A stretch of 64,000 bases of DNA from VRUE01 sp963712595. Its GTDB lineage: Bacteria > Actinomycetota > Thermoleophilia > Solirubrobacterales > 70-9. The notes beneath the pieces were generated by a model. The model searched no databases. It had not been told where the DNA came from and was given only the letters and a program-made list of their open reading frames with translations. Position numbers and translations under genes: made by a program. Location of the stretch: NCBI GenBank assembly GCA_963712595.1, contig CAVQIM010000004.1:310001-374000 (forward strand). Reading direction: 5' to 3'. Positions 16,579-25,298 of this stretch are shown here, one piece after another (positions within the stretch are counted from its first letter, which is position 1; every line of letters begins with the position of its first letter).

Positions 16579-17475
16579 CTAGAAGACCCGGTCGAGCGGC
16601 ATCGAGACGAAGAGCAGCGCCAGGTAGGCGAGCGAGAAGAGGTAGGTGCGCAGCGCCCAGCTGCGATTGGCGCTGCGCAGCAGGCGCACGGCGCAGTAGA
16701 TGAAGGCGGCGCCGAGCGTCATCGAGGCGATCAGGTACTCGATTCCGAAGGCGCCCGCGCAGAAGGGCAGCTGGGTCACCGCGTAGAGCAGCACGGTGTA
16801 GAGGAGGATCTGGCGGCGCGTCTCGTCCTCGCCGCGCACGACCGGCAGCATCGGGATGCCGGCCTTCGCGTACTCGTCCTTCATCAGCAGCGATAGCGCC
16901 CAGAAATGGGGCGGCGTCCAGAAGAAGACGATCGCGAAGAGGTAGAAGGCGGTGCCGCTGAGCCCGCCGGTCACCGCCGCCCAGGCGACGAGCGGGGGCA
17001 CCGCGCCGGCGGCGCCGCCGATCACGATGTTCTGCGGGGTCGCGCGCTTGAGCCAGAGCGTGTAGACGAAGACGTAGCCGAACAGCCCGGAGATCGAGAG
17101 GGCCGCGGCCAGGGGGTTGACGGCGAGCGCCAGCAGGGTGAAGGAGGCGCAGCCAAGCAGGGCGCCGAAGGCGATCGCGGCGCGCGGGGAGATCCTGCCG
17201 CTGGCGACCGGCCGGTCGGCGGTGCGGGTCATGATCCGGTCGATGTCGCGGTCGATGGCGTGGTTGATCGCCCCGGCGCCACCGGCGGAGAGCGCGCCGC
17301 CGAGGCAGGTGAGGAAGACGAGGCCGAGCGAGGGGTCGCCCGCCACGTACATCGTCGTGATCGTGGTCAGGAGCAGCAGCGACTGCACCTTCGGCTTGGT
17401 CAGGGTGGCGTAGTCGCGCAGGGTCGCGAGCGCTGCTGGACGCTGTGCGACGACAGCGGTTTCGGCGCTGCTCAC
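16579..17475 (-). CDS. ctaB: Haem O synthase (protohaem IX farnesyltransferase)
   Basis: Transfers a farnesyl group to haem B, the first step to haem A. 298 residues, about nine helices, UbiA superfamily. The Asp-rich motif NHAIDRDIDRIMTRTADRPVASG (first site) is complete, and the second-site loop FFWTPPHFWALSL is the CyoE/CtaB hallmark. Lies 5 bases downstream of the ligand-free subunit I gene, in the same operon. With ctaA elsewhere in the window it completes the haem A pathway. Confidence 0.95.
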   Translation of the reverse strand: MSSAETAVVAQRPAALATLRDYATLTKPKVQSLLLLTTITTMYVAGDPSLGLVFLTCLGGALSAGGAGAINHAIDRDIDRIMTRTADRPVASGRISPRAAIAFGALLGCASFTLLALAVNPLAAALSISGLFGYVFVYTLWLKRATPQNIVIGGAAGAVPPLVAWAAVTGGLSGTAFYLFAIVFFWTPPHFWALSLLMKDEYAKAGIPMLPVVRGEDETRRQILLYTVLLYAVTQLPFCAGAFGIEYLIASMTLGAAFIYCAVRLLRSANRSWALRTYLFSLAYLALLFVSMPLDRVF

Positions 17476-17480
17476 GGCTC

Positions 17481-19160
17481 TCAGGCTACCGGCTGAGTCT
17501 CGCGCGCCGCCTGCTTGGCGGGTCCCGTGCGATGCGCGATCGCCTCACGGATGTCGCGCATCGGCCGGTCGCTGCGCACGTCGGGCAGAACGTCGAAGTT
17601 GTGCGGCTCTGGCGGGGAGAGCGCGAACCACTCGAGCGTGTCGCCTCCCCACTGGTCGTGGCCGGCGCGCGGCCCGCCGTTGCGGCTTGCGATCGCGTTG
17701 ACCAGCGTCAGCACGATCCCGATCGCGAGCACGAAGGCGCCGATCGAGGCGATCAGGTTCTCGGCGTTGACCCCGGTTCCGTCGAAGAACTTGTAGGCGT
17801 CGACGACCTGCCCGTGCTCGCCGCCCGCGAGGAAGAGCGGGACGAAGGTCAGCAGGGTGCCGGCGGCGATCGTCCAGAAGGAGAAGCGGGCCAGGGTCTC
17901 GCCCATCGTGCGCCCGGTCAGCTTCGGGTACCAGTAGTGCAGCGCCGCGAAGCCGCCGAAGACGCTGCCGCCGATCAGGGCGAAGTGCGTCGCCGCGGTG
18001 GCGTCGGTCGTGTTGTGCAGCTTCCAGGCAACCGCGACCATCGAGTGCTCGATCTCGGCGGCGAGGCCGATCGAGATCGCCGAGATCGCGCCCACGGCGA
18101 AGAGCAGCGGCGCGCGCATGTGCAGGTTCCCGGCGAGCATCGTCGCGATCAGGTTGAAGAGGATCAGCCCGAAGGGCACGATCAGCGCCAGCGAGAGGAT
18201 CATCGCGTAGTACATCCAGCCGATCCCGATCGGCGAGGTCAGCATGTTCTGCATCCAGGCGAGGGTGCCGATCACGGCGATCGCCACCAGCGAGCCGATC
18301 ACGGCGCTGCGCCCGGCCAGCGGCCGGCGGGCGAAGACCGGGACGATCTCGGCGATCGCGCCCAGGGCCGTGATCAGGATCAGCATGTAGGCGCCGGTGT
18401 AGAAGATCCAGCTCAGGTGCGCCCAGAGCAGCGGCGCGCCGCCGGAGCCGTCGGCGAAGAAGATCCCGTCGAAGTTTCGGTCGATCAGCAGCATCGTGAT
18501 CGCGGCCAGCATCACCGGGCCGATCACCAGCAGCAGCGAAGAGCAGATCGCCGCCGCCCAGGCGAAGACCGGCAGCCGGCGCCAGGCCATCCCCGGGGCG
18601 CGCAGCTTGCGCATCGTCGCAACCAGGTTGATCGCGATCAGGACGAAGCCCAGCGTCGCCAGCCCGTTGGCCGCGGCCCAGGCATCGACCCCGTTGCTGG
18701 GCAGGAATGCCAGCTCGGAGAGCGGCGCCAGCGGGTTGACGCCAGCCTCGGAGGGGGTGAAGAGGAAGCCCGCGTAGAGCACGGTGGCACCGGCTATGTA
18801 GAGCCAGAGGCCGAGCTGGCCGAGGCGGGGCAGCGCCGTGCCGCGGGCGCCGATCTGCAGCGGGGCCAGGTAGTAGAAGAGCCCGAGCGCGAGTGGGATC
18901 GCGAAGAGGAAGATCGCCGTTGCCCCGTAGAGCGAGAGCAGGCGGTCGAAGGTGACCGGGGTGAGCATCGTGTTTTCCGGCACCGACAGCTGCAGCCGCA
19001 TCAGCAGCAGCTCGACCAGCGCGATGAAGAGGAAGCCGAGGGCGCCGACGATGAGGACGCGGCCGACGTCCTTGTGGTCGGCGCTGGTTGCGATCTCGAT
19101 CCAGCGGGGGCGGCGGCGCGGGAAGCCGTCGACGACGATCTCCGAACGCCCACCGCTCAT
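17481..19160 (-). CDS. Cytochrome oxidase subunit I paralogue lacking metal ligands
   Basis: 559-residue protein clearly homologous to subunit I (DHKDVGR, PLQIGARGTALPRL, RAPGMAWRRLPVFAW, LIGGSVFGGFAALHYWYPKLTGR). Most metal ligands are replaced: low-spin haem His to Tyr78 (SLYGATAIF), the CuB His-Tyr pair HPxVY to TGAYM (255-259), the CuB His-His to Gln304-Asn305, and haem a3 His to Ala390; only His392 of the helix X pair remains. The frame and membrane helices are intact, so this looks like a maintained pseudo-oxidase, not decay. ATG overlaps the stop of the partner subunit II gene; a ctaB gene follows. Confidence 0.9.
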   Translation of the reverse strand: MSGGRSEIVVDGFPRRRPRWIEIATSADHKDVGRVLIVGALGFLFIALVELLLMRLQLSVPENTMLTPVTFDRLLSLYGATAIFLFAIPLALGLFYYLAPLQIGARGTALPRLGQLGLWLYIAGATVLYAGFLFTPSEAGVNPLAPLSELAFLPSNGVDAWAAANGLATLGFVLIAINLVATMRKLRAPGMAWRRLPVFAWAAAICSSLLLVIGPVMLAAITMLLIDRNFDGIFFADGSGGAPLLWAHLSWIFYTGAYMLILITALGAIAEIVPVFARRPLAGRSAVIGSLVAIAVIGTLAWMQNMLTSPIGIGWMYYAMILSLALIVPFGLILFNLIATMLAGNLHMRAPLLFAVGAISAISIGLAAEIEHSMVAVAWKLHNTTDATAATHFALIGGSVFGGFAALHYWYPKLTGRTMGETLARFSFWTIAAGTLLTFVPLFLAGGEHGQVVDAYKFFDGTGVNAENLIASIGAFVLAIGIVLTLVNAIASRNGGPRAGHDQWGGDTLEWFALSPPEPHNFDVLPDVRSDRPMRDIREAIAHRTGPAKQAARETQPVA

Positions 19161-19855
19161 GGCACCTCTCCCTTTTTGATCAGCCCCACGACACGATCCT
19201 GGGCGGCCTGGATATCGCGCTTCTGCGCTGCGACGAAGTCCTCGTATTCCTGCGGCGAGACCACGTCGACCTCTGTCCGCATCGCCGCGTAGGCCTGGCC
19301 CGAGAAGGTCGCCGACTGACCGTCGTAGACGCCTTCCTCGTCGGCGCGGAAGACGACCTTGCTGGTCTTGCCGGGCACTGCGTCGCGCTTGGCCGCCAGC
19401 TCGGGCACGTCCCAGGTGTGGATCACGTCGGTGGAGACGAGGCCGAGCTCGACCGTCGTGTCGACCGGGACGACGAGCTTGTAATAGGAGAAGGAGCCGT
19501 TGGGGTAGTCGTATCGCCACAGCCACTGCTGCCCGGTGGTCTCGATGTGCAGCGGCTGGGAGTGGGCGGCGGCGAGGCCGGCTGGCCCGGTGGTCGGGGT
19601 CTCGCGGGCCTTGTCCGTGTAGATCAGGCTGAGCACGAGGATCACCGCGGCGAAGACGCTCAGCACCCCGCCGACGCGGAGCTGGGTGCGCCGGTTGCTG
19701 CGCGCCGGCTTTGCCTTGGCCGCCTGATCCCCGCGCGAACGGCGCAGGGCGTAGATCAGGGCGACGTTGACCGCGACGATGACGATCGTCGCGGCGACGA
19801 AGCCGATCCACAGCAGGGTGTCGATCTGGTCGGTGCCAGGAGAGTGGGGCGCCAA
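19157..19855 (-). CDS. Cytochrome oxidase subunit II paralogue lacking the CuA site
   Basis: 232 residues: two helices (about 13-36 and 62-79) then a cupredoxin-like domain (TTGQQWLWRYDYPNG; STDVIHTWDVPEL). Against the canonical CuA pattern the two Cys are Ser181 and Ser185, the Glu is Thr183 and the second His is Tyr189; His146 and Met192 are kept. So CuA cannot form in the usual way. The gene overlaps the ligand-free subunit I gene, showing that both subunits lost metals as a unit. A structural, assembly or sensory role is inference. Confidence 0.9.
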   Translation of the reverse strand: MAPHSPGTDQIDTLLWIGFVAATIVIVAVNVALIYALRRSRGDQAAKAKPARSNRRTQLRVGGVLSVFAAVILVLSLIYTDKARETPTTGPAGLAAAHSQPLHIETTGQQWLWRYDYPNGSFSYYKLVVPVDTTVELGLVSTDVIHTWDVPELAAKRDAVPGKTSKVVFRADEEGVYDGQSATFSGQAYAAMRTEVDVVSPQEYEDFVAAQKRDIQAAQDRVVGLIKKGEVP

Positions 19856-19915
19856 AGCGCGGCCATTCTAATCACGCGGGCGGGCGCGGCGGCGGTAGAT
19901 AAAGGGCTTGCGAGC

Positions 19916-20422
19916 TCAGCTCGCGCAGATTGCCTCGGCCCGCAGACCGCTGACCGGCACTTCATCGAGGTTCACCGCGACGATTCCCCAGCCGTTTCCA
20001 CTGCGGGCGTCGTAGGTCACCGTGGTGACGATCCCGGCGCCGAGATAGCCGCCCCCGACGACCGCTGTCCCCGGAGGGCATTCCGCGCGAGCGCTGCCGA
20101 CCGCACAAGGGCCTGCTTCGAAGGAGCAGAGAAACGCCGGCGGGCTGTCCACCGAGAGGAGGCCGCCAAACGCTCCCTGGGCCCCGGCTGGCCCTTGCGG
20201 GCCGACCGGCCCCCGCGCTCCTCGCGCTCCCTTCGGCCCCCGGGGGCCTCTGCGGGCGCTGATTCCCGCGCTCGGCTGCCTCAATCCCTGCGCAAGCTGC
20301 GTGGAGCGCTGCTGGAGCTGGTCCATGCGGTTGTCCTCGTGCGCGAACAACCCCGCGGCTTGTGCGACGCCGGCGAATGCAAGTGCTCCGATGATGCAGG
20401 CGATCAGCAGCTTGAGCTTCAC
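19916..20422 (-). CDS. Secreted protein with short collagen-like stretch
   Basis: 168 residues: signal peptide (LLIACIIGALAFAGVAQA), a short alpha-helical part (about 30-50), about nine Gly-X-Y triplets (residues about 58-85, GPRGPKGARGARGPVG and on), then a C-terminal domain with four Cys (FLCSFEAGPCAV, AECPPGT, AICAS). The layout is a mini collagen-like stalk with a globular head, likely trimeric and surface-exposed. Function unknown; adhesion or matrix binding is a guess. Transcribed divergently from the PAP2 gene. Confidence 0.75.
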   Translation of the reverse strand: MKLKLLIACIIGALAFAGVAQAAGLFAHEDNRMDQLQQRSTQLAQGLRQPSAGISARRGPRGPKGARGARGPVGPQGPAGAQGAFGGLLSVDSPPAFLCSFEAGPCAVGSARAECPPGTAVVGGGYLGAGIVTTVTYDARSGNGWGIVAVNLDEVPVSGLRAEAICAS

Positions 20423-20522
20423 GATCTTCCCTTTCGTCTCCGAAGAAGTTCGCCAGCATACCTAAATAAAACCTCGTTGAAATCCTTTTCCGAGCAACCG
20501 CCGACCTATACTCGCCGACCTG

Positions 20523-21467
20523 ATGAAGGCGCGCTCGCGGCCATCTCCGGCGCTTCGCGCGGCGGTGCGCGCCGGGGCGGGGGGTGCGCTCGTCGCGGCG
20601 GTCGCCGTTCCGCTGCTGCGCAAGCGCCTGCGAGTGCCCGCGCCGGTGACGATCGCCGCCACCGCCGCCGGGCCTCTTGCGATCGCGGTTCTGCGCCCGC
20701 GTTCGCGCAAGCGGGACGTGGCGCTCTACGCGATGCAGATGTGGGCCTTCACGATGGTCCACGAGTTGCCCTATGACGATCCGGAGCGGCTGCGCCGTCG
20801 CCTCCGTGCCCGCTACCCGATCACAATCGACCGCGCGCTCGGCCTCGGCCGGCTCCCCAACGCCCGCCTCCAGCGCGCGCTCTCCCGCTTCGGTCGCGTC
20901 GGAACCCTCGATCGCTTCCTCACCTGGGTTCACTGGCTCTGGTTCCTCGAGCCCTACATCGCCCTGGTTTGGATCCTCGTGCGGCATCCGGAGCGGTTCC
21001 CGCGTGCCGCCCGCCAGCTCGCCGCCGTCTTCGACATCGGCTGCGTCGGCTACTTCGCGCTGCCCACGGCGCCGCCGTGGTGGGCCTCCGAGCAGGGCCT
21101 CACCGACGAGGAGGTGCGGCGGATCATGGTCGGCGTCGGCGAGGAGACCTGGCGCTCGGCCTGGCCGGCGATGTACGGGGCGCTGGGCGGCAACCCCTGG
21201 GCGGCGATGCCCTCGCTGCACTTCGCCACCTCGACGATGGCGGCGATCTCGCTCTCCGAAGCGGGGAGGACCGAGGGCGCCCTCGGCTGGGGCTACGCGG
21301 TGACGCTCGGCTTTGCCCTTGTGTATCTGGGAGAGCACTACGTCACCGACCTGATTGCGGGGGCGGGACTCGTCGCCGCGGTGCGGCGCGGGGAGCCGCT
21401 GGCCGAACCGGCGGTGCTGAAGGTGAATCGCGGCCTGCGCCGCTTGGAGCGCCTCGCCACCGGGTAG
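20523..21467 (+). CDS. PAP2-superfamily membrane phosphatase
   Basis: 314-residue membrane protein of the PAP2_3/inositol-phosphorylceramide-synthase-like group. The active-site motifs are visible as MPSLHFATSTMAAISL (catalytic His) and YLGEHYVTDLIAG (second His and Asp). About five helices including WFLEPYIALVWILV and AVFDIGCVGYFALPTAPPWW. Likely dephosphorylates or transfers head groups of an isoprenoid or phospholipid at the outer membrane face. The next gene encodes a flippase-like protein, hinting at a shared lipid pathway. Confidence 0.85.
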   Translation: MKARSRPSPALRAAVRAGAGGALVAAVAVPLLRKRLRVPAPVTIAATAAGPLAIAVLRPRSRKRDVALYAMQMWAFTMVHELPYDDPERLRRRLRARYPITIDRALGLGRLPNARLQRALSRFGRVGTLDRFLTWVHWLWFLEPYIALVWILVRHPERFPRAARQLAAVFDIGCVGYFALPTAPPWWASEQGLTDEEVRRIMVGVGEETWRSAWPAMYGALGGNPWAAMPSLHFATSTMAAISLSEAGRTEGALGWGYAVTLGFALVYLGEHYVTDLIAGAGLVAAVRRGEPLAEPAVLKVNRGLRRLERLATG

Positions 21468-21495
21468 CGTCTCAGAGGTGTCTCAGGAGGACTCG

Positions 21496-22605
21496 GTGAA
21501 CGGCGGCGGTGCCGCTGGGCTTCCGATCTTCACCAAGCGGCGGCTGATCCAGACGACCGTGCTGGTTCTGGTCCTGCTGGTCGGGATCTACTTCCTCTTT
21601 CCCAAGATCGTCGGCCTCGGCAACGCTCTCGGCAAATTCGGCGATGCCGATCCCGTCTGGATTGCGGTTGCGGTCGCCTTCAACGTGGTCGCCTTCGGCA
21701 CTTACATCGCCCTCTTCAAGGCCGTGGTCGGCGGTGACGCCCTGCGCCTCACCTGGCTGGAGACCTACGAGATCAACATGGCGGGCCTGGCGGCGACGCT
21801 GCTCTTCTCGGCTGGCGGCGCCGGCGGCATCGTCCTCACCTTCTGGGCCTTGCGCAAAGCGGGGATGCGGCGGCACGACGTCGCCCGGCGCATGGTCGCC
21901 TTCCTCACCCTGCACTACGCCTTCTATCCCCTGGCTCTGATCCTCTTCGGCGTCTTGCTGCGCACCGGCGTGCTGAACGGCGAGGACGCGGTCGAGCTGA
22001 CGATCGTGCCGGCGGGGATCGCCGGGTTGCTCCTGGTCCTCGGCCTCCTGCTCGCACTGATCCCCCCTGACCTAGGGCCGCGGGTGGCGCGCTTCGTCCA
22101 TGGCGACCGCGGCCAGGCGCTGGCCAGGCGTATAGCCAAAGTGCCCGCCACCTTCGCCGAGGGCTTTCGCTTCGCCCTCAGCCTCTTCGCCCATCCCAGG
22201 CAAGGTGGCCTCGCGGTTCTCGGTGCGGCCGGGTTCTGGGCGGCGAACATCGGCATCCTCTGGGCCTGCTTCCACGCCTTCGGCGTGCACGTGCCGCTGG
22301 CGGTCGTGGTCCAGGGGTTCTTCCTCGGCATGGTCGCCAACCTGTTTCCCTTCGCCCCAGCCGGCGTCGGCGCCGTCGATGCGGGGATGATCGGCGCCTT
22401 CGTCCTCTTCGGCATCCCCGAGGACACCGTCTTCCCGGCGATCCTGATCTATCGCCTGATCGCCTTCTGGCTACCGATCCCGTTTGGCATCGTCGCCTTC
22501 TTCCAGCTGCGCACGACGGTGCAGGGCTGGGAAGAGAAGGGTCTGCCGATTGATCGACGCGGTACTATAAAAAGTGAAGTATTGGCCCCGACAATAGACT
22601 CCTAG
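21496..22605 (+). CDS. Flippase-like membrane protein (LPG synthase TM region/UPF0104)
   Basis: About 369 residues with eight or so helices. Family features: KLDALW-like loop replaced by LGKFGDADPVWIAVAV, NMAGLAATLLFSAGGAGGIVLTFWAL, and the C-terminal FLGMVANLFPFAPAGVGAVDAGMIGAFVLFG with the Pro-Gly-Gly-like PAGVGAVD loop. I chose the GTG at 21496 over an in-frame GTG 18 bases upstream because AGGAGG (21485-21490) sits five bases before it. Proteins of this type move or modify lipids and lipid-linked glycans. The neighbouring PAP2 phosphatase fits. Confidence 0.85.
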   Translation: MNGGGAAGLPIFTKRRLIQTTVLVLVLLVGIYFLFPKIVGLGNALGKFGDADPVWIAVAVAFNVVAFGTYIALFKAVVGGDALRLTWLETYEINMAGLAATLLFSAGGAGGIVLTFWALRKAGMRRHDVARRMVAFLTLHYAFYPLALILFGVLLRTGVLNGEDAVELTIVPAGIAGLLLVLGLLLALIPPDLGPRVARFVHGDRGQALARRIAKVPATFAEGFRFALSLFAHPRQGGLAVLGAAGFWAANIGILWACFHAFGVHVPLAVVVQGFFLGMVANLFPFAPAGVGAVDAGMIGAFVLFGIPEDTVFPAILIYRLIAFWLPIPFGIVAFFQLRTTVQGWEEKGLPIDRRGTIKSEVLAPTIDS

Positions 22606-22612
22606 GGCAGAT

Positions 22613-23623
22613 ATGGCAGACGAGCAGAAGGTCGAGAACGTGATCATCGTCGGCGGCGGGCCGGCCGGTTATACGGCTGCGCTCTACACCGCGCGCGCCA
22701 ATCTCGAGCCGCTCGTCTTCGAGGGCTTCCAGTGGGGTGGGCAGCTGCAGAACACCACCGACGTCGAGAACTACCCCGGCTATCCCGAGGGGATCATGGG
22801 CCCGGAGATGATGACCCAGTTCCGTGCCCAGGCCGAGCGCTTTGGCACGCGCTTCGTCACCGACGACGTCGACCGGGTCGAGCTCTCCGACGGGGGCGTG
22901 CAGAAGGTCTACCTCGGCGACGAGGAGCACCTGGCAAAAACCGTGATCCTGGCGATGGGGGCGGAGCCGCGGCGGCTCGGCATCCCCGGCGAGATCGAGC
23001 TGAGCGGCTGCGGCGTCTCCACCTGCGGCGTCTGCGACGGCGCCTTCTTCAAAGACCAGAAAGTGGTCGTGATCGGCGGCGGCGACTCGGCGATGGAGGA
23101 CGCGATCTTCATCTCCAAGTACGCCAGCGACCTGACCTTGGTCAACCGCCGCGACGAGTTCCGCGCCTCGAAGATCATGGAGGAGCGGGCCAGGGAGCAG
23201 CCCAATATCGAGGTCAAGACGCCCTTCGTTGCCGAGGAGTTCGTCGCCAGCGACAAGGGCCGTCTCGACCACGTTCGCCTGCGCAACGTCGAGACCGGCG
23301 AGACCGAGGACTTCGACGCCGATGGCGCCTTCATCGCGATCGGCCACATCCCCCGCTCAGAGGTCGTCGTGGACCAGGTCGAGACCGACGGGAACGGCTA
23401 CATCGTCACCCAGCCCGGCTCGACCCGCACCAACCTCGCAGGGGTCTTCGCCGTCGGCGACGTCGTCGACCACACCTACCGGCAGGCCGTCACCGCGGCC
23501 GGCACCGGCTGCATGGGGGCCCTCGACGCCGAGTGGTACCTCCGCGACACCCCGCCCTCGCCAGAGGCCCACTGGATGCCCGGCGGCGAGCCCGCCGAGA
23601 TCGCCCCGACGCCTGGGTCTTAA
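22613..23623 (+). CDS. trxB: Thioredoxin reductase
   Basis: FAD- and NADPH-dependent reductase of thioredoxin, 336 residues, cytoplasmic. FAD site VGGGPAGYTAALYTARA (about 14-30), redox pair in STCGVCDGAFF (CGVC, about 136-139), NADPH site IGGGDSAMEDAIF, and the second FAD motif GVFAVGDVVDHTYRQAVTAAGTGC. Length and order are standard. Starts 7 bases after the flippase-like gene's stop. Confidence 0.96.
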   Translation: MADEQKVENVIIVGGGPAGYTAALYTARANLEPLVFEGFQWGGQLQNTTDVENYPGYPEGIMGPEMMTQFRAQAERFGTRFVTDDVDRVELSDGGVQKVYLGDEEHLAKTVILAMGAEPRRLGIPGEIELSGCGVSTCGVCDGAFFKDQKVVVIGGGDSAMEDAIFISKYASDLTLVNRRDEFRASKIMEERAREQPNIEVKTPFVAEEFVASDKGRLDHVRLRNVETGETEDFDADGAFIAIGHIPRSEVVVDQVETDGNGYIVTQPGSTRTNLAGVFAVGDVVDHTYRQAVTAAGTGCMGALDAEWYLRDTPPSPEAHWMPGGEPAEIAPTPGS

Positions 23624-23655
23624 GCATCTTCTTTTGGGGGTGAGTTTCGGCAGCC

Positions 23656-23832
23656 GTGGCGCCGGATTCGGATTGCAAGCAGCGCTACGTGGGCCTGATT
23701 CGGGGCGAGCGGGTTCGCGTCGTGGTCGCGCTTGACGAGCCGGACCTGATCGTCACACTCCATCGGAGGTGTCGATGGGGGCTGACCACGACAGCAAGGG
23801 CGACACGATTCAGATCGATCTGGAGCCGGTAG
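23656..23832 (+). CDS. Possible 58-codon ORF before a small acidic protein gene
   Basis: From a GTG the frame reads APDSDCKQRYVGLIRGERV and continues basic to a TAG inside the next gene. Codon third positions are reasonably GC-rich and a GGGGGTGAG stretch lies about 15 bases upstream, which is too far to be convincing. It overlaps the downstream gene by 58 bases. A basic small protein next to an acidic small protein could be a paired system, but there is no motif to support that. Confidence 0.25.
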   Translation: MAPDSDCKQRYVGLIRGERVRVVVALDEPDLIVTLHRRCRWGLTTTARATRFRSIWSR

Positions 23833-24068
23833 ATCGGGTCGACTATGGGGATGACGGGGTCGACGACTGGCTGGTTGTCAGCAGCTGCGATGGCAGGCCC
23901 GTGCGGATCGATGTGATCGGGACGAGTGGGGATCTGGCCGAGTCTCTTCGGGCCGCCGCCCGTCGCTACAGCCTCGGCGCAGAAGCGCTGATCGCCGCCG
24001 CTCGGGCCGCGCTGGCCGCGCCCGATCGCGAGGTTGTGGTGGACGTCGGCGTTCGCGCTGCGGCGTAG
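23775..24068 (+). CDS. Small acidic protein, unknown function
   Basis: 97 residues from the ATG that follows CGGAGG by five bases. Acidic N-terminal half (LEPVDRVDYGDDGVDDWLVVSS) and an alanine-rich helical C-terminal half (AESLRAAARRYSLGAEALIAAARAALAAP). No known motif recognised. Ends one base before the stop of the converging greA gene. Confidence 0.6.
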   Translation: MGADHDSKGDTIQIDLEPVDRVDYGDDGVDDWLVVSSCDGRPVRIDVIGTSGDLAESLRAAARRYSLGAEALIAAARAALAAPDREVVVDVGVRAAA

Positions 24069-24069
24069 G

Positions 24070-24552
24070 TCAGCCGACCAGCTTCTGGATCACGAAGACG
24101 CGGGAGCCGCGGGGGGTCTCGATCTCGATTGGCTTGCCGACCTTGGCGTCGCGGAGGGCACGGCCGATCGGGGACTCGGCTGAGAGGCGGCCCTCGGCGA
24201 GGTTCGCCTCGGTCGAGCCGACCAGGGTCCAGGTGTTGACCTGGCCCTTCTCTTCGTCGAGCACATCGGCGGTGCGGCCGAAGGCGAACGCTTCGGCGTC
24301 GCCGTCGACCTCGACCACGACGGCGGTGCGCAGGCGCTCGCGAAGGCGCTTGATCTTGGTCTCGAGGTGCGCCTGATCCTCCTTGGCGATGTGGTACTCG
24401 GCGTTCTCCTTGAGGTCGCCTTCCTCGCGCGCGGTCTTGATCCGCGCCGCCATCTTGGTGCGGGCCGGGCCTTCGAGCTGCTCGACTTCCTCGCGCAGGG
24501 CCGCGATGCCCTCCTCGGTGATCGCCTCGCCCCCCGTTTCCCGCCCCTCCAT
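24070..24552 (-). CDS. greA: Transcription elongation factor GreA
   Basis: Rescues backtracked RNA polymerase by stimulating transcript cleavage. 160 residues from the ATG giving MEGRETGGEA, preceded by GGTGGGGG; another ATG four codons upstream is possible. The N-terminal coiled coil carries the tip motif GDLKENAEYHIAKE with the catalytic acidic residues, and the C-terminal FKBP-like domain ends PIEIETPRGSRVFVIQKLVG. In the LVGSTEANLAEGRLSAESPIGRALRDAKVG part the usual SPLGxAL pattern is seen. Confidence 0.93.
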   Translation of the reverse strand: MEGRETGGEAITEEGIAALREEVEQLEGPARTKMAARIKTAREEGDLKENAEYHIAKEDQAHLETKIKRLRERLRTAVVVEVDGDAEAFAFGRTADVLDEEKGQVNTWTLVGSTEANLAEGRLSAESPIGRALRDAKVGKPIEIETPRGSRVFVIQKLVG

Positions 24553-24588
24553 CGCCCCCACCATGGCAGATGCGGCTCCCAAAGTCCT

Positions 24589-25173
24589 CTGGCGCGCCTC
24601 GAAGCGTCGCTGTCGCAGCGGCTGGGGGAAGATTTCCCCATCGACTCGCTCGGCTCACCCGATCGATCGGCTCCCGACGAGCCGATTCGACTCGCTCCAT
24701 ATGACCCGGACTGGCCGGCTCGATTCGAGCGGGAGCGCGCGGCGTTGGTGGACGCGATCGGCGAGTGGGTCGTCGGCGACGTCCATCACGTCGGCAGCAC
24801 CGCCGTGCCCGGGCTGGAAGCGAAGCCGATCATCGACATCCTGGCGGGCGTTCGCGGGCTCAACGAGTCACGCGCGTCCTTTGAGCCGCTGGGGCAGCTC
24901 CGCTATCTATACGCGCCCTACCTGCCGGACGAGATGCACTGGTTCTGCAAGCCGCATCCGAGTCGCCGCACGCACCACCTCCACCTCGTCCCGGTTGGCT
25001 CCAAGCGCTACGCCGATGAGCTCGCGTTCCGCGACCGCCTGCGAGGCGATCCGAGGATCGCGCAGGAATACCTTGCGTTGAAGCGCGAGCTAGCCCGTCG
25101 CTTCGCCAGCGACCGCGAGGGCTACACGAGCGCCAAGTCGGATTTCGTCCGCCGCGTCGTTGCGCGGCGCTGA
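24589..25173 (+). CDS. GrpB-family (UPF0157) nucleotidyltransferase-fold protein
   Basis: Core about 170 residues with IRLAPYDPDWPARFERERAALVDAIG, the conserved HHVGSTAVPGLEAKPIIDILAGV, and HHLHLVPVGSKRY. This matches the GrpB/UPF0157 family, which has a nucleotidyltransferase fold and unclear substrates. No ATG, GTG or TTG lies in frame just before the conserved part; the coordinates begin at a CTG, so the true start is unresolved and may lie further upstream, overlapping the divergent greA start. Confidence 0.75.
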   Translation: MARLEASLSQRLGEDFPIDSLGSPDRSAPDEPIRLAPYDPDWPARFERERAALVDAIGEWVVGDVHHVGSTAVPGLEAKPIIDILAGVRGLNESRASFEPLGQLRYLYAPYLPDEMHWFCKPHPSRRTHHLHLVPVGSKRYADELAFRDRLRGDPRIAQEYLALKRELARRFASDREGYTSAKSDFVRRVVARR

Positions 25174-25298
25174 TCGAAGGCCGAGTCGCCTGGCTCGTGC
25201 GACGTGCTTCGGCCACGCCCTGGATTCGGCGCTGCCTGGGCCCCCGCGGTCACCCCGACTCCGAGTGGGACGGACCTGCCGGTCGCTAAGGTGCAGGC

